NCBI RefSeq assembly: GCF_003002025.1
Contig: NZ_PVZB01000005.1
Location: 186,001 to 250,000, forward strand
DNA length: 64,000 nt
Direction: 5' to 3'
From: Paraburkholderia sp. BL25I1N1
GTDB lineage: Bacteria; Pseudomonadota; Gammaproteobacteria; Burkholderiales; Burkholderiaceae
Part shown: piece by piece, positions 23,060 to 32,493 of the stretch
Position numbering within the stretch: the stretch's first letter is position 1
Layout: every line of letters begins with the position of its first letter
Notes under the pieces: generated by a model
What the model was told of the DNA's origin: nothing
What the model saw: only the letters and a program-made list of their open reading frames with translations
Database searches by the model: none
Translations under genes and position numbers: made by a program

Positions 23060-24679
23060 ATGGCGATTCGAAATGGCAAGCCGGTACAGTTCACGCCCAA
23101 AGGGCTCTGTGATGCGTTCGATTCCAGTCAGGCCTTTCCGGGCGCCTGTCAGCTTCTGACGAACCTTGTTTTCGACCAGGCGAATCCTGAGCTGGTGGTC
23201 TCCCGGCCGGGCGTTGGCGCTGCCTCCACCACGTTCTCGAGTTTCACCACCCCGACTTTCGTCTCGGTCTTGATTGTCATTGGTGTGGTCGCGTACGGCA
23301 TGGTGTCGAGCGGCCGCAATGCAGGCAAGGATGAGCCTTTCGCGTACAACATCCTGACGAACACGTTCATCTCGATTTCCGGCGTCACGTCCGCGAATAC
23401 GCCGACGTCCCCGGCGACGAGTGGTGCGTGGACCCCGCCGACAATGGCCGTCGTGAGTACAAAGATTCTCGTCACGCACCCGGGTTTCAGCGGAACGGGT
23501 AGCAACTTTTTCGGGGTGATCGACATCACCAATCCGGCCGCGCCGGCGTGGTCTTCGTCGAACCTGGCGACCAACGCGCTACCTGGCGTGCCGACCGCGG
23601 TCGCGAACTACAACAACCGGGCGCACTACGCGGTGGGCAACGTCGACTATTTCAGCGACGTGCTGGTGCCGACCACGCGGACCAATGCATCCCAGTCAAT
23701 CACCGTCGGCGACACAACGCCGATTACAGCGTTCTCCGGATTGCCGATTCAGACAACATCAGCTGGCGTAATCGGTGCATTGGTCATCTTCAAGAGTTCG
23801 CAGATCTGGCAGGTGACTGGAGATCCAACGACGAGCAATCTCGCGTTGAACTACATCACGCTGACGACCGGATGCATCGCGCCGCGCAGCATCGTGCAGG
23901 GGCCGTTCGGGATATTCTTCGCAGGGCAGGACGCGCCGTACATCCTGAACTTCCTCGGCACGCTTGTACCGCTATCGAGCCGGCCGGGTACAGACTTCCC
24001 GGCTGACCTTCAGGTGCCGTTTCAGAACACCACGGAGCCGTCGCGGATTTCAGCAGCGTTCTCGGGCAACATCTATCGCGTGTGCGTGCCGACGCTGGTC
24101 CAGGGACAGGCGCAGACGAATGACTACTGGTACGACATCCGGCGCAAACGCTGGACCGGACCGCATTCGTTTCCCTATGACTGCGCCGCACAATACGGCA
24201 ATCAGTTTGTCATTTCTGGCGCCGCGTCAGGGGCGGCTCTGTTCGTCAGTTCGACCATTCCGAATTCGAACAGCACGTTCAATGACGCTGGCACGAATCT
24301 CACCGGTCATCTGCGCTCTTCCACGTTCCCGAAGACCAACCACATGGCGGTAGTTCAGGTTGTGGAATCGACGATCGAGCTGTCATCGTCCGGCCTCTCC
24401 ACGACTTACAACATCACAGCGTACGACGACCAGAACAATACGCTGGGCTCGACCTTTGTACAAACGCCGCCTGTTGGCTCTCTTTGGGGCAGTTTTCTCT
24501 GGGGCGCGGAGAGTTGGGCATCGAGTTTCAGCATTCCTCACGTGTATAGCATCCCGTGGACCTCCGCTCTCGTGTTCCAGAAGATGGCTATCGATGTGAT
24601 GGTGACGTCCGCAGAGGGCGTCCAGATCGGCACCTTCTACGCGCGGTATGCGGACACCGGATATACGAATCAGGGGTAA
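23060..24679 (+). CDS. Podovirus tail hub / DNA-stabilisation-like protein, 539 aa
   Basis: The sequence is nearly all beta, with repeated short hydrophobic strands and Ser/Thr/Gly turns, for example VIGALVIFKSSQIWQVTGD, GPFGIFFAGQDAPYILNF and YWYDIRRKRWTGPH. This beta-propeller-like pattern fits the packaged-DNA stabilisation and tail-hub proteins of P22-like podoviruses. The start MAIRNGKPVQFTPKGLCDAFD is typical. It lies between the adaptor and the tail-tip gene. The exact family is uncertain. Confidence 0.65.
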   Translation: MAIRNGKPVQFTPKGLCDAFDSSQAFPGACQLLTNLVFDQANPELVVSRPGVGAASTTFSSFTTPTFVSVLIVIGVVAYGMVSSGRNAGKDEPFAYNILTNTFISISGVTSANTPTSPATSGAWTPPTMAVVSTKILVTHPGFSGTGSNFFGVIDITNPAAPAWSSSNLATNALPGVPTAVANYNNRAHYAVGNVDYFSDVLVPTTRTNASQSITVGDTTPITAFSGLPIQTTSAGVIGALVIFKSSQIWQVTGDPTTSNLALNYITLTTGCIAPRSIVQGPFGIFFAGQDAPYILNFLGTLVPLSSRPGTDFPADLQVPFQNTTEPSRISAAFSGNIYRVCVPTLVQGQAQTNDYWYDIRRKRWTGPHSFPYDCAAQYGNQFVISGAASGAALFVSSTIPNSNSTFNDAGTNLTGHLRSSTFPKTNHMAVVQVVESTIELSSSGLSTTYNITAYDDQNNTLGSTFVQTPPVGSLWGSFLWGAESWASSFSIPHVYSIPWTSALVFQKMAIDVMVTSAEGVQIGTFYARYADTGYTNQG

Positions 24680-24682
24680 AAC

Positions 24683-25234
24683 ATGTCGATCATCGGAGCT
24701 CTACCAGTCACGTTGGCGAACGGAAACACAGCTGACGCATCCCAGGTGATGACGAACCTGAATTTCATCATCAACGCTGTCAATGCGAATGCCCAGCCGG
24801 CCGGATCGTACCAGCCGGCCGGATCATATGTGACGACGGGCACGCTCCCCGCGCCGTCGGGCACCCGGATGGCGTTTCATCAGGCAGCAGCGCCGACAGG
24901 TTGGGTCAGCGACACGACGATCGGCAATCACGCGGTCATCATTTCGTCAGCCGGTGGAACCGTACAGAGCGGTCTGACCAACTTTGGCGGCTTTCTCACC
25001 GGCAGTGTCTCGACGGCTGGCCACACCCTCACGGCGTCGGAGATTCCGCAGCATACCCACGGCATTGGACTTTTCCAGAATGGCGGCGTGGGATTCGGTC
25101 CTCAATATGTCGGATCGGCGAGTGGTGTTGCCACGCAAACCACCGACGGAGGTACCGGGGGCAGTGGGTCGCATTCACACGGACTCACCACGCAGTACAA
25201 CTACGTCACTATGGTCATCGCGCAAAAGTCATGA
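24683..25234 (+). CDS. Tail-fibre tip protein with HxH metal motifs, 183 aa
   Basis: The N-terminus (ANGNTADASQVMTNLNFI) is a typical tail attachment helix. A short tandem QPAGSYQPAGSY follows. The centre has a fibre-like turn (GTRMAFHQAAAPTGW). The C-terminal part has HTHGIGLF and later GSHSHGLT, the His-x-His motifs that bind metal along the axis of trimeric tail tips (as in T4 gp12-like collar domains). It is likely a short tail fibre or tip. The stop overlaps the ATG of the next gene. Confidence 0.7.
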   Translation: MSIIGALPVTLANGNTADASQVMTNLNFIINAVNANAQPAGSYQPAGSYVTTGTLPAPSGTRMAFHQAAAPTGWVSDTTIGNHAVIISSAGGTVQSGLTNFGGFLTGSVSTAGHTLTASEIPQHTHGIGLFQNGGVGFGPQYVGSASGVATQTTDGGTGGSGSHSHGLTTQYNYVTMVIAQKS

Positions 25235-25539
25235 AAAAGTGCCCGCTCATCAAAAAGCCCTGTATCGAATCGGGCTGCACGTTCTGGACTCATCTGCTGG
25301 GCACGAACCCGAACACGGGTCTGCCCGTCGACGAGTTCGGCTGCTCGATCGCATGGCTTCCGATTCTGCTGATTGAAACGGCGCGTCATACGCGGGGCGT
25401 GCAGGCGGCGGTCGAATCGACGCGTAACGAGATCGTGTCGCGCCAGGACATTCTGAATAGCGCAGTCCGGTCAGCACAGCGGCAGGTGAGCCACACCGAT
25501 ACCAAATCTTTGCCAGACGGGGAAACAAATGGACGATAA
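25231..25539 (+). CDS. Conserved-type four-cysteine phage protein, 102 aa
   Basis: It starts MKKCPLIKKPCIESGCTFW and has another Cys in EFGCSIAWLP, together a likely metal or disulfide cluster. A hydrophobic segment follows (SIAWLPILLIETA), then a helical, basic C-terminus. Short proteins with this KCPLIK start recur in phage late operons. ATGA overlap with the fibre-tip gene and an 11-base overlap with the next gene. Function is unknown. Confidence 0.6.
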   Translation: MKKCPLIKKPCIESGCTFWTHLLGTNPNTGLPVDEFGCSIAWLPILLIETARHTRGVQAAVESTRNEIVSRQDILNSAVRSAQRQVSHTDTKSLPDGETNGR

Positions 25540-25720
25540 CCGCACTTTGACAGAGGCTGATGTGAAGGCGATCGCGGCGCAGATCGAGGTCGGTATTACT
25601 CAGCGTTTTCAACTGAATGTCGGCCGCGGCGTGCTAGCACTCGTGTGGAAAGTCATCCTGTACGCGCTGATTGCCACGGCGGCGTATGGCGCCGGCGGCG
25701 GATTCAAGAAGCTTTTCTAG
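25529..25720 (+). CDS. Small single-span membrane protein, 63 aa
   Basis: An amphipathic N-terminal helix is followed by one transmembrane segment (VLALVWKVILYALIATAAYGAG) and a KKLF end. It lies in the lysis cassette before the endolysin, so it could be a holin partner, antiholin or spanin component. The topology alone does not decide. It overlaps the upstream gene by 11 bases. Confidence 0.6.
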   Translation: MDDNRTLTEADVKAIAAQIEVGITQRFQLNVGRGVLALVWKVILYALIATAAYGAGGGFKKLF

Positions 25721-25729
25721 GAGAAGGTC

Positions 25730-25942
25730 ATGAGCATCTGGACTGGAATCGAAACGGAATTTAACGCGATCGTCGCTGACGCCCGATCGATCCCTGAGAA
25801 GCTGGCGGCGCTGGTCGATTTGCACGGCAAGGCGCAATCGCTCTCGACGATCGAAAGCACGGTGACGTCGATCATCGAAGACGCGGCGAAGGCTACCGCC
25901 GACAAGGTGACCGAGATCCTGACGGCGGTCGGAAAGCTGTGA
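25730..25942 (+). CDS. Small helical protein, 70 aa
   Basis: It is predicted all helical with a heptad-like pattern (AIVADARSIPEKLAALVDLHGK, VTSIIEDAAKATADKVTEIL). No signal or membrane span is seen. Its TGA overlaps the GTG start of the endolysin (GTGA), so it is co-translated with it. It might modulate lysis; function is unknown. Confidence 0.6.
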   Translation: MSIWTGIETEFNAIVADARSIPEKLAALVDLHGKAQSLSTIESTVTSIIEDAAKATADKVTEILTAVGKL

Positions 25943-26421
25943 GCTCGTTCGACGACGCCTTCGTTGCTCTCATGGGCAATGAAGGCGGTTATTCGGATAA
26001 TCCCGCCGATCCGGGCGGCGAGACCATGTGGGGAATTACCGCCCGCGTGGCGCGTGCGAACGGGTACGCCGGCGAGATGCGCATGCTCCCACAAAGCACG
26101 GCGAAACAGATCGCGAAGATGGTCTACTGGAATCCGTACTACTGCGACCAGTTCGATCCGCGCGTTGCGTTTCAGGTGTTCGACGCTGCATACAACGGTG
26201 GAAAGCCCGTAACCTGGCTTCAGACGGCCGCGGGTGTGAAGGTCGACGGCAATATCGGACCCGTGACGATCGCTGCGGTTAATGCCGTTGATCCTTGCCG
26301 GATCGTGATGCGCTTCCTTGCCTACCGCCTGCAATATCTCGGTGATCGACCCACCTGGCCGACGTTCGGTCATGGCTGGGCCAACCGGATCGCGAATAAC
26401 CTTTTAAAAGGAGCTGCGTGA
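25939..26421 (+). CDS. Endolysin, GH108 muramidase, 160 aa
   Basis: The N-terminal catalytic domain starts FDDAFVALMGNEGGYSDNPADPGG, the GH108 signature with the catalytic Glu at residue 15, followed by TMWGITARVAR. The C-terminal half (VTWLQTAAGVKVDGNIGPVT) is the associated peptidoglycan-binding module. It cleaves the cell wall at the end of infection. No signal peptide is present, so it needs the holin downstream. The GTG start overlaps the previous stop codon. Confidence 0.87.
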   Translation: MSSFDDAFVALMGNEGGYSDNPADPGGETMWGITARVARANGYAGEMRMLPQSTAKQIAKMVYWNPYYCDQFDPRVAFQVFDAAYNGGKPVTWLQTAAGVKVDGNIGPVTIAAVNAVDPCRIVMRFLAYRLQYLGDRPTWPTFGHGWANRIANNLLKGAA

Positions 26422-26822
26422 TGGCTGCGCTCGACCCCATTACCGCTGTCACTAACGTGGTCGGCGACGTTATCGACCGGATCTGGCCAGACCCTGCTCA
26501 GGCTGCGGCCGCGAAACTCCAGCTCTTGCAGTTGCAGCAGACTGGCGAGCTCGCGCAGATCACAGGCCAGATGCAGATCAATCAGGCCGAAGCGCAGAGC
26601 GCGGATCCGCTCCAGCACTGGCGCGGCGGAATGGGCTGGGTGTGTGTGGCGGGTTATGCGTGGAATTTCGTGCTGCAGCCGCTGACAAACGCCGTCGGAC
26701 AGATGGCGGGCCACCCGCTCAATCTGCCGCCGATGGACTTGAGCGAGCTTTCGACTCTCACGCTCGGAATGCTCGGTCTGGGCGGCCTGCACGTTGCTGA
26801 ACGGATCAAGGGAGCCGCATGA
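26421..26822 (+). CDS. Holin, 3TM type, 133 aa
   Basis: The pattern PDPAQAAAAKLQLLQLQQTGELAQITGQMQINQAEA, then two or three hydrophobic segments with WRGGMGWVCVAGYAWNFVLQPL, matches the three-transmembrane holin family (PF11351-like), best known from gene transfer agents and temperate phages. It makes the membrane lesion that releases the endolysin. The ATG overlaps the endolysin stop (TGATG). The last residues overlap the oxygenase gene. Confidence 0.8.
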   Translation: MAALDPITAVTNVVGDVIDRIWPDPAQAAAAKLQLLQLQQTGELAQITGQMQINQAEAQSADPLQHWRGGMGWVCVAGYAWNFVLQPLTNAVGQMAGHPLNLPPMDLSELSTLTLGMLGLGGLHVAERIKGAA

Positions 26823-27382
26823 GGAATTTCGTGAAAATCGGCGCCGGGATCGATACGGCGCCCACGTTGCTCGCCATTGCCCGACAGCCCGGCCTGTGGA
26901 ACCGTCACACGGAACGCACGGCGACGGAAGGCTCTCCGCACGCCGACGTGTCGGACATATGGCTTCGTTACAACGACATCAAGCCGTACAGGAAAAGCGG
27001 CGACATGTCGGGGTTCAACGAACCGCACGACGCCGTCTGGTACCCGGAATGGTATGCACTGCCGCAGTTGCGGCCGATCGTGTTCGGGCTCATGGCTCGA
27101 GTGGAAGGCACGCGCCTGGGCGGTGTGATGATCACGAAGATTCCGGCCGGCGGCCGGGTTTTGCCGCATGTCGACGACAACTGGCATGTCCACCACTACA
27201 ACACGAAGCTTTACGTCGTGCTGCAGAGCAATCCCCAATGCTGGAACCGCGTGGAGGATGAGAGGGTGGTGATGGCGCCCGGTGACATCTGGTATTTCGA
27301 CAACACGAAAGAACATGAGGTGGTCAACGAAGGGGACACCGATCGCATGACGCTGATCGTGTGCATCAGGTGTGAGAAATGA
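26819..27382 (+). CDS. Aspartyl/asparaginyl beta-hydroxylase-like oxygenase, 187 aa
   Basis: The double-stranded beta-helix shows an iron-binding triad HVD (His117, Asp119) and His166 in TKEHEVVN, with Arg176 in TDRMTL positioned to bind 2-oxoglutarate. The surrounding pattern (PHVDDNWHVHHYNTKLYVVL, MAPGDIWYFDNT) is that of the AspH family. Such enzymes hydroxylate Asp, Asn or other residues in proteins. It is encoded in the late operon just after the lysis genes and overlaps both neighbours by 4 bases. The substrate could be a virion protein; that is inference. Confidence 0.8.
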   Translation: MRNFVKIGAGIDTAPTLLAIARQPGLWNRHTERTATEGSPHADVSDIWLRYNDIKPYRKSGDMSGFNEPHDAVWYPEWYALPQLRPIVFGLMARVEGTRLGGVMITKIPAGGRVLPHVDDNWHVHHYNTKLYVVLQSNPQCWNRVEDERVVMAPGDIWYFDNTKEHEVVNEGDTDRMTLIVCIRCEK

Positions 27383-27663
27383 TCAAACATCACTTCTCGG
27401 CCGGCGGCGTGTACGCGCGTGAAGAGGTCCTGCAGATGGGGCAGGAGGTCGAGAAGCACGTCCACGATTACGACCATCTGAGCTATCTGGCGCAGGGGCG
27501 CGCGCTGCTCGAGGTGGACGGTGAACTGAGCGTGCTTGACGGGCCGTGCATGATCGAAGTGAAGGCGGGCCGCGTACATCGCATCCAGGCGCTGACGGAC
27601 CTGACGTGGCTGTGTATCCATGCGGAAAGCGTGGCCGATGCCGAAACATTGATGAAGGGGTGA
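27379..27663 (+). CDS. Small cupin protein, 94 aa
   Basis: One cupin barrel is seen: QEVEKHVHDYDHLSYLAQGRALLEVDGE supplies the first metal motif (HVH and a downstream His/Tyr), and EVKAGRVHRIQAL the second. Single-domain cupins bind metal and may be isomerases, oxygenases or sensors. ATGA overlap with the AspH-like gene suggests that the two act together. It precedes the ejection-protein genes. Confidence 0.75.
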   Translation: MIKHHFSAGGVYAREEVLQMGQEVEKHVHDYDHLSYLAQGRALLEVDGELSVLDGPCMIEVKAGRVHRIQALTDLTWLCIHAESVADAETLMKG

Positions 27664-27666
27664 GCC

Positions 27667-28722
27667 ATGCCTTGGGGATTTGCGGCAGGAGTTGTCGGCA
27701 GTGTTGCGGGCGCCGCGGTGTCGAGCGCCATCTCCCCATCTACGTCCGGAGGTTCGGGCGGGAGTTCCGGCAGCGGCCCCAGCTACTATGTGCCCACGGG
27801 TCTTGGCACTGCTGACCAGACCTGGCAAAGCCTGCTGTCGGGGATCAATGGCGTTTATGGTGCGAACAACCTGAACCAGTACGCTCTGGGCTCGTTGCAG
27901 GGCGGTGTCACCGCGAGTAACCAGTACGGACCTGCGTATCAGACCGCCGCGAACGGTGCAGCATCGAACTACGGCAACCTGGCGGGCTTGATGGAACAGC
28001 AGGCGTACGGCAATTACGGAACGCAGCAGTCGCTGCTCGGCGCAGGGCAGCAGGTCTATGACCTGGCGCTCGATCCGCAAAGCGCGCTTTACAGCCGCAC
28101 GGCCCAGCAGCTTCAGGATCAGACTGGCGCGACCAATTCGATGTACGGCTTGGGCTCGTCGGCGGCAGGAGCGGGCGTTGCGAACCAGGCGATGTCGAAC
28201 TTCAATATCGACTGGCAGAACAATCAGCTTTCGCGCGCAACGCAAGGTTTGTCAGCCTATACCGGCGCGGCGAACACCGCCGGCAACTATGGGCAGCTGG
28301 CGGATCAGCAGGCCGCGTCGGTGCCAGGGTATCAGCTGCAGTCCGGCGCACTGCCATATCAGACCGCGCAGACTATCGCTGCAACTCCGGGAAACCTGGC
28401 GAACACGTACGGCTCGTTCCTGAACCAGAACGTGTACGGACCGGCCGAAGGGATCATGGGTCAAACCATTCCTTATATGAACTACGGACAGGGCGCGCAG
28501 AGCGTACCGTTTCAGGCGCAATCGCAGGGTGCGGGGGCGCTCGGTAGCGCCGTCTCCCAGGGAATTAGCGGCGTGGGAAATGCCGTGCAGAACGCGGGCG
28601 GCTTTAGCAATCTGTTCAGCGGCACGACTGGATCTTTTGGTGGTGGCGATTTCAGCGGCGCGTTCAATTCGAGCCCCTACTATTCCGGCGGCGGGAATTC
28701 GTACGGCTTCACGCTGCAATGA
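27667..28722 (+). CDS. Ejection-type internal virion protein 1, 351 aa
   Basis: The N-terminus (MPWGFAAGVVGSVAGAAVSSAIS) has a glycine/alanine-rich hydrophobic helix. The rest is a low-complexity, Gln/Asn/Gly/Tyr-rich chain with repeats of the type NYGNLAGLMEQQAYGNYG. Podovirus ejection proteins that leave the capsid with the DNA look like this. It is the first of three such genes. No enzymatic motif is seen. Confidence 0.6.
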   Translation: MPWGFAAGVVGSVAGAAVSSAISPSTSGGSGGSSGSGPSYYVPTGLGTADQTWQSLLSGINGVYGANNLNQYALGSLQGGVTASNQYGPAYQTAANGAASNYGNLAGLMEQQAYGNYGTQQSLLGAGQQVYDLALDPQSALYSRTAQQLQDQTGATNSMYGLGSSAAGAGVANQAMSNFNIDWQNNQLSRATQGLSAYTGAANTAGNYGQLADQQAASVPGYQLQSGALPYQTAQTIAATPGNLANTYGSFLNQNVYGPAEGIMGQTIPYMNYGQGAQSVPFQAQSQGAGALGSAVSQGISGVGNAVQNAGGFSNLFSGTTGSFGGGDFSGAFNSSPYYSGGGNSYGFTLQ

Positions 28723-28730
28723 GGTGAATC

Positions 28731-30221
28731 ATGGCCGGACTTTCAGGACTCCCGTATTTTCTGCAGTACCAGGAGCAGGCTCAGCAGCAGGCCATGCAGC
28801 GTCAGTATGCGCAGATTCAGATGGCGCAGTTCCAGCAACAGCAGCAGGACCGTCAGCGCCAGCAGGCCGCGCTCGCTGCGGCGGGCAATGCGCTGCCGCA
28901 GTTGCTCGCCGGACAGCAGCAGCTTCCGCCGCCACCCGGGCAGGCTTCGCAACCCATGCAGGCGCCGCAAGGCACCCAACCCGCACCGCAGGCCATGCAG
29001 GCTCCGCAGGGAGGCGTGCCGCTGCCGTCTGGACTGGTTCCTGGCCAGATGAGTCGGCCGCCGTTGCCCGCAGGTGGTACTGCCGGCGCAATGCCGGCGC
29101 GCGGACTGCCGCCTTTCCGGCCGCTGCCGACCAGCGCATCGCCGACACAGGCGGCGTCTCCGACATCGATTCCGGCACCGCCGACGGCTTCTCCCGGTTC
29201 ACAGCAGCCTGCCCAAGGCCCGTTGACGCTCGAAAGCGCGGTTAAGGTGCTTCAGGATCAGGGGCTGAGCGGCGCTGATCTGATGGCGGGACTCGCGCAG
29301 CTCACGCCGATTCTGGACTCGCAGGCCAAGAGCCAGGCCGCGCAGTTGCAGCAGCAATTCCAGCATCAGTTGCAACTCGCGCAACTGCAGGAGCGCTACG
29401 ACTCGCTGCGTCAGCGCGCGGAGGATAACTCTGCCAATCGCGCGGATCGGGAGCAGGCTCACCGCGATTCGCTTGGTATCCAGCAGCAGATGCTGCAACT
29501 CCGTCGCGAGTCGTTGAACAGTCGCCTGCAGGGTGATCCGAATTCGGCGCTCGACAAGGAAGATCTCAGCTTCATGGCCCAGCAGTATCTCGCCGGCGAC
29601 CGTACGGTGTTGCAGAACCTTGGCCGCGGCGTTCAGGGCTCTAAGAACATCGTCGCTCTTCGCAACGAAGTCAGAAGGCAGGCGCAGGAACAGGGCATGA
29701 CGGGTCGGGATCTCGCCGCATCGGTGGCGGAATTCGAGGGCGTCAAGTCAGGCGAGCGCGCACTCGGCACACGCACCGCGCAGGCCGGCATGGCCGTCAA
29801 CGAAGCAAGCCAGTTCGCCGACATCGCGCAGGAGGCGTCGCAGGCTGTACCGCGTAGCCAGTTTGTGCCGGCGAACAAAGCCCTCAATGCGTATCAGACA
29901 AATACGGGCGATCCGAAGATCGTCGCATTCGGTGCGGCCACGAACTCGCTGATCAACGCATACGCGCGCGCGGTGTCGCCGAGCGGCACGCCGACGGTGA
30001 GCGACAAGGAGCATGCGCGCGAGATGCTGAATACAGCGCAGACGCCGGAGCAATACGCTTCGGTGGTGTCGATGATGAAGCGCGAGATGGCGGCCGCCCA
30101 GCAGTCGCCGGGGCAGGTGCGCAGTGAATTCCGCGAGGCAGTGACACGCAAGGCGCCGATGGCCAATCCGCCACCGCCGGCCGGAGGTCTGCCCGCCGGG
30201 TGGTCCGTCACGGAGCACTGA
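28731..30221 (+). CDS. Ejection-type internal virion protein 2, 496 aa
   Basis: Residues 10-45 are extremely Gln-rich (YQEQAQQQAMQRQYAQIQMA), followed by a Pro/Ala/Gln linker to about residue 165, and then long coiled-coil helices (AAQLQQQFQHQLQLAQLQERYDSLRQR). The C-terminal 200 residues are helical and more globular. This composition fits an internal virion or ejection protein. The stop overlaps the next ATG. No catalytic residue set is recognised. Confidence 0.6.
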   Translation: MAGLSGLPYFLQYQEQAQQQAMQRQYAQIQMAQFQQQQQDRQRQQAALAAAGNALPQLLAGQQQLPPPPGQASQPMQAPQGTQPAPQAMQAPQGGVPLPSGLVPGQMSRPPLPAGGTAGAMPARGLPPFRPLPTSASPTQAASPTSIPAPPTASPGSQQPAQGPLTLESAVKVLQDQGLSGADLMAGLAQLTPILDSQAKSQAAQLQQQFQHQLQLAQLQERYDSLRQRAEDNSANRADREQAHRDSLGIQQQMLQLRRESLNSRLQGDPNSALDKEDLSFMAQQYLAGDRTVLQNLGRGVQGSKNIVALRNEVRRQAQEQGMTGRDLAASVAEFEGVKSGERALGTRTAQAGMAVNEASQFADIAQEASQAVPRSQFVPANKALNAYQTNTGDPKIVAFGAATNSLINAYARAVSPSGTPTVSDKEHAREMLNTAQTPEQYASVVSMMKREMAAAQQSPGQVRSEFREAVTRKAPMANPPPPAGGLPAGWSVTEH

Positions 30222-32383
30222 TGCCCAAATTCACGTTCACATCGCCCGACGGGAAGAACTACGACGTGGAGGGTCCCGATGGCGCGACTAAAGAACAGGC
30301 CTTTGCGATCCTGCAGCAGCGTATCGGATCGCCTGGTGCTGGCACTTCATCTCCAACGCCGGGCGGCGCTCCTGCGCCTGCTGCAAAGCCTGCAGCAGAT
30401 CAATCGCCGCAGAGCATGACCGGCTTTGTCGGTGGAAACCTGGCGAAGGGCGTGGCGGGGGCAGTCGGGCCGGTTGCGGAGAGGGTGCAGAGCCTTGTTG
30501 ATCTGCCTGCGAGGGCATTCGACAAGGCGCTCGACATCGTGACCGGAGGCATGTCCGGCAAACAGAAGCCGGCCGCGCCATTGCCGAAGACGGCGGACAA
30601 GCTACCCGTCGGTGACGATGCGCTTCAGGCCGCGATGAAGAAGATCGGCATCATCGGGCAATCTGCCGAGCCGCGCACAACGGCTCAGAGATACGGCGCG
30701 GCCGCGCTGCAGGCGTTGCCCGCTGCTGCTCTACCGGGTGCTGGTGAGGGCGTGCTCGGCCGTGTTCTCCCGCAGCTCGGCGGCGCGCTGGGCGGTCAGG
30801 CAGGACAGGACACCGGCGGCGCGCCGGGGCGTCTTGCGGGCACGTTACTGGGTGGCGGCGTTGGTGGCCTCGCTACCACCCGTCCGAGCCAGATCGCGCG
30901 GCCGCCGCAGTCGGAAGCCGTGCGCGCAGCGGAGTCCTCGGGCATCCCACTCACGCTGGGGCAGGAAACCGGGAGTTCGTCGCTTCAGTTCCTGGAGAAC
31001 CGGCTGCGCGAGCTTTTCCCGTCGAAGGGCACCGCGCAGGCCGACGAGGCGGAGCAGGTTGCGGCCGGCGCGGCGCGCGTGAATCAACTCGCGGACCAGT
31101 TGAGCACGCAAAGCGTTGCGGATCCGGAAGCGATCGGTAACCGGCTGCGGTCTGCCTACGTCGACACCGTGGGCAAGATCGCGGCACAACGGGATAAGCA
31201 GGCATCTGCCGACTACGGCAAAGTGCGTGCTCTCGCTGGTAACAAGCCGGTGATCAAATACCAGAACGTCACAGACGAACTGCAGAAGATCATCGAGGAA
31301 AACAAAAACGTGCCCGCCGGCGATGCAAAGAAGATCGCCAGTCAGGCGCGCGGGCTCCTGGATCAACTCACCGAAGCGCAATCAGGTCAGTCTGCGTCGC
31401 CTATCGTCCTGCCTTCGGGTCAACCTGCGCGCCTGCCGACTCCGCCCACGCCCGCGGCGAAGGCGGCGACCGTGTCGGATGCGATGAAGACGCGTGCGGC
31501 ATGGGGAAAGGCGGCCCGCCGTACCGGCAACATCTTTTCCGACATCGATCCGAACGCGAACCAGATGCTGGCTCGCCGTCTTTTCGGCGCGATCAACAAG
31601 GACTTCGATGCTGCCAGTACGGATGGAACGCCGATCGCGAAAGCCCTGAAGGATGCGAACCAGAACTATGCGAAGGCATCGAAATCGATCGAATTCATCG
31701 ATCAGTCGGCGCTTGGAAAGCTGCTCGGCAAGGACGTAACGGACGCCGCGTTTTCCAACGAGACATTCTCGACGAAGGCGCCCGAGGCGATCGCGAAGCG
31801 TTACCTCACGATGCAGCCGAGCCAGGCGGCTCAGGTGACCGCGATCCTGCGCGAGCACGCGCCGCAGGTTCTGCAGGACGCCAAGTCGTTCGTGCTGCGC
31901 AATGGCTTGGAGCAGGCGACGAACAGTGGTCCCGGTACATCGGGAATTTCGTTTGCCAAATTCCGCAAGGAAATCGAGAGAGTGCAACCCAAGCTCGAAG
32001 AGATGGGATTCACCGCGAAAGAGATCAAGGACATCAAGGACGTCACCGATACGATGGCGCGCGCCGGCGATCGCACGGGAGCGAATCCTTCGGGCACGTC
32101 TGCCGCCGGTCACATGCTTGGCACCGCGGCGATCGCGCTGGCACATCCAGTCGCGGCCGGTGCGTCCATCGTCACGCCGTGGATCGCATCAAAAGCGCTG
32201 CTTTCGGAGCCGGGCCGCGAGCTGCTGCGCAAGGCTTATGCAGCAGGTACGCCGGCGGCGCGCAATGCAGCCCTGGGCGCGCTGCGCGCGAAGTTTGGCC
32301 AGACGGTAGTGGGTCAGAACGGGCAGAAGACAGATGCGAACGCAACGACGCCGCCAACCGCAGCCAGGTTTTCCAGCCCATGA
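30221..32383 (+). CDS. Ejection-type internal virion protein 3, 720 aa
   Basis: The N-terminus FTFTSPDGKNYDVEGPDGATKEQAF is a short beta/alpha module seen in several phage proteins. It is followed by a Pro/Ala-rich linker, an Ala/Gly-rich hydrophobic region (residues 170-230) and long helices. A C-terminal hydrophobic stretch (AAGHMLGTAAIALAHPVAAGASIVTPWI) could span the host membrane during DNA ejection. It is the largest of the three putative ejection proteins. No lytic transglycosylase motif is visible. Confidence 0.6.
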   Translation: MPKFTFTSPDGKNYDVEGPDGATKEQAFAILQQRIGSPGAGTSSPTPGGAPAPAAKPAADQSPQSMTGFVGGNLAKGVAGAVGPVAERVQSLVDLPARAFDKALDIVTGGMSGKQKPAAPLPKTADKLPVGDDALQAAMKKIGIIGQSAEPRTTAQRYGAAALQALPAAALPGAGEGVLGRVLPQLGGALGGQAGQDTGGAPGRLAGTLLGGGVGGLATTRPSQIARPPQSEAVRAAESSGIPLTLGQETGSSSLQFLENRLRELFPSKGTAQADEAEQVAAGAARVNQLADQLSTQSVADPEAIGNRLRSAYVDTVGKIAAQRDKQASADYGKVRALAGNKPVIKYQNVTDELQKIIEENKNVPAGDAKKIASQARGLLDQLTEAQSGQSASPIVLPSGQPARLPTPPTPAAKAATVSDAMKTRAAWGKAARRTGNIFSDIDPNANQMLARRLFGAINKDFDAASTDGTPIAKALKDANQNYAKASKSIEFIDQSALGKLLGKDVTDAAFSNETFSTKAPEAIAKRYLTMQPSQAAQVTAILREHAPQVLQDAKSFVLRNGLEQATNSGPGTSGISFAKFRKEIERVQPKLEEMGFTAKEIKDIKDVTDTMARAGDRTGANPSGTSAAGHMLGTAAIALAHPVAAGASIVTPWIASKALLSEPGRELLRKAYAAGTPAARNAALGALRAKFGQTVVGQNGQKTDANATTPPTAARFSSP

Positions 32384-32493
32384 GTGCCGGGAACCAGCCA
32401 GGCAGCTAGCGCCCCGGTCACGAGCCAACTGCAGACCTTATAGGTGCGCATGTGAGTCTCCAAGGGAGTTACGACAAACATAGCAGGCGAATA

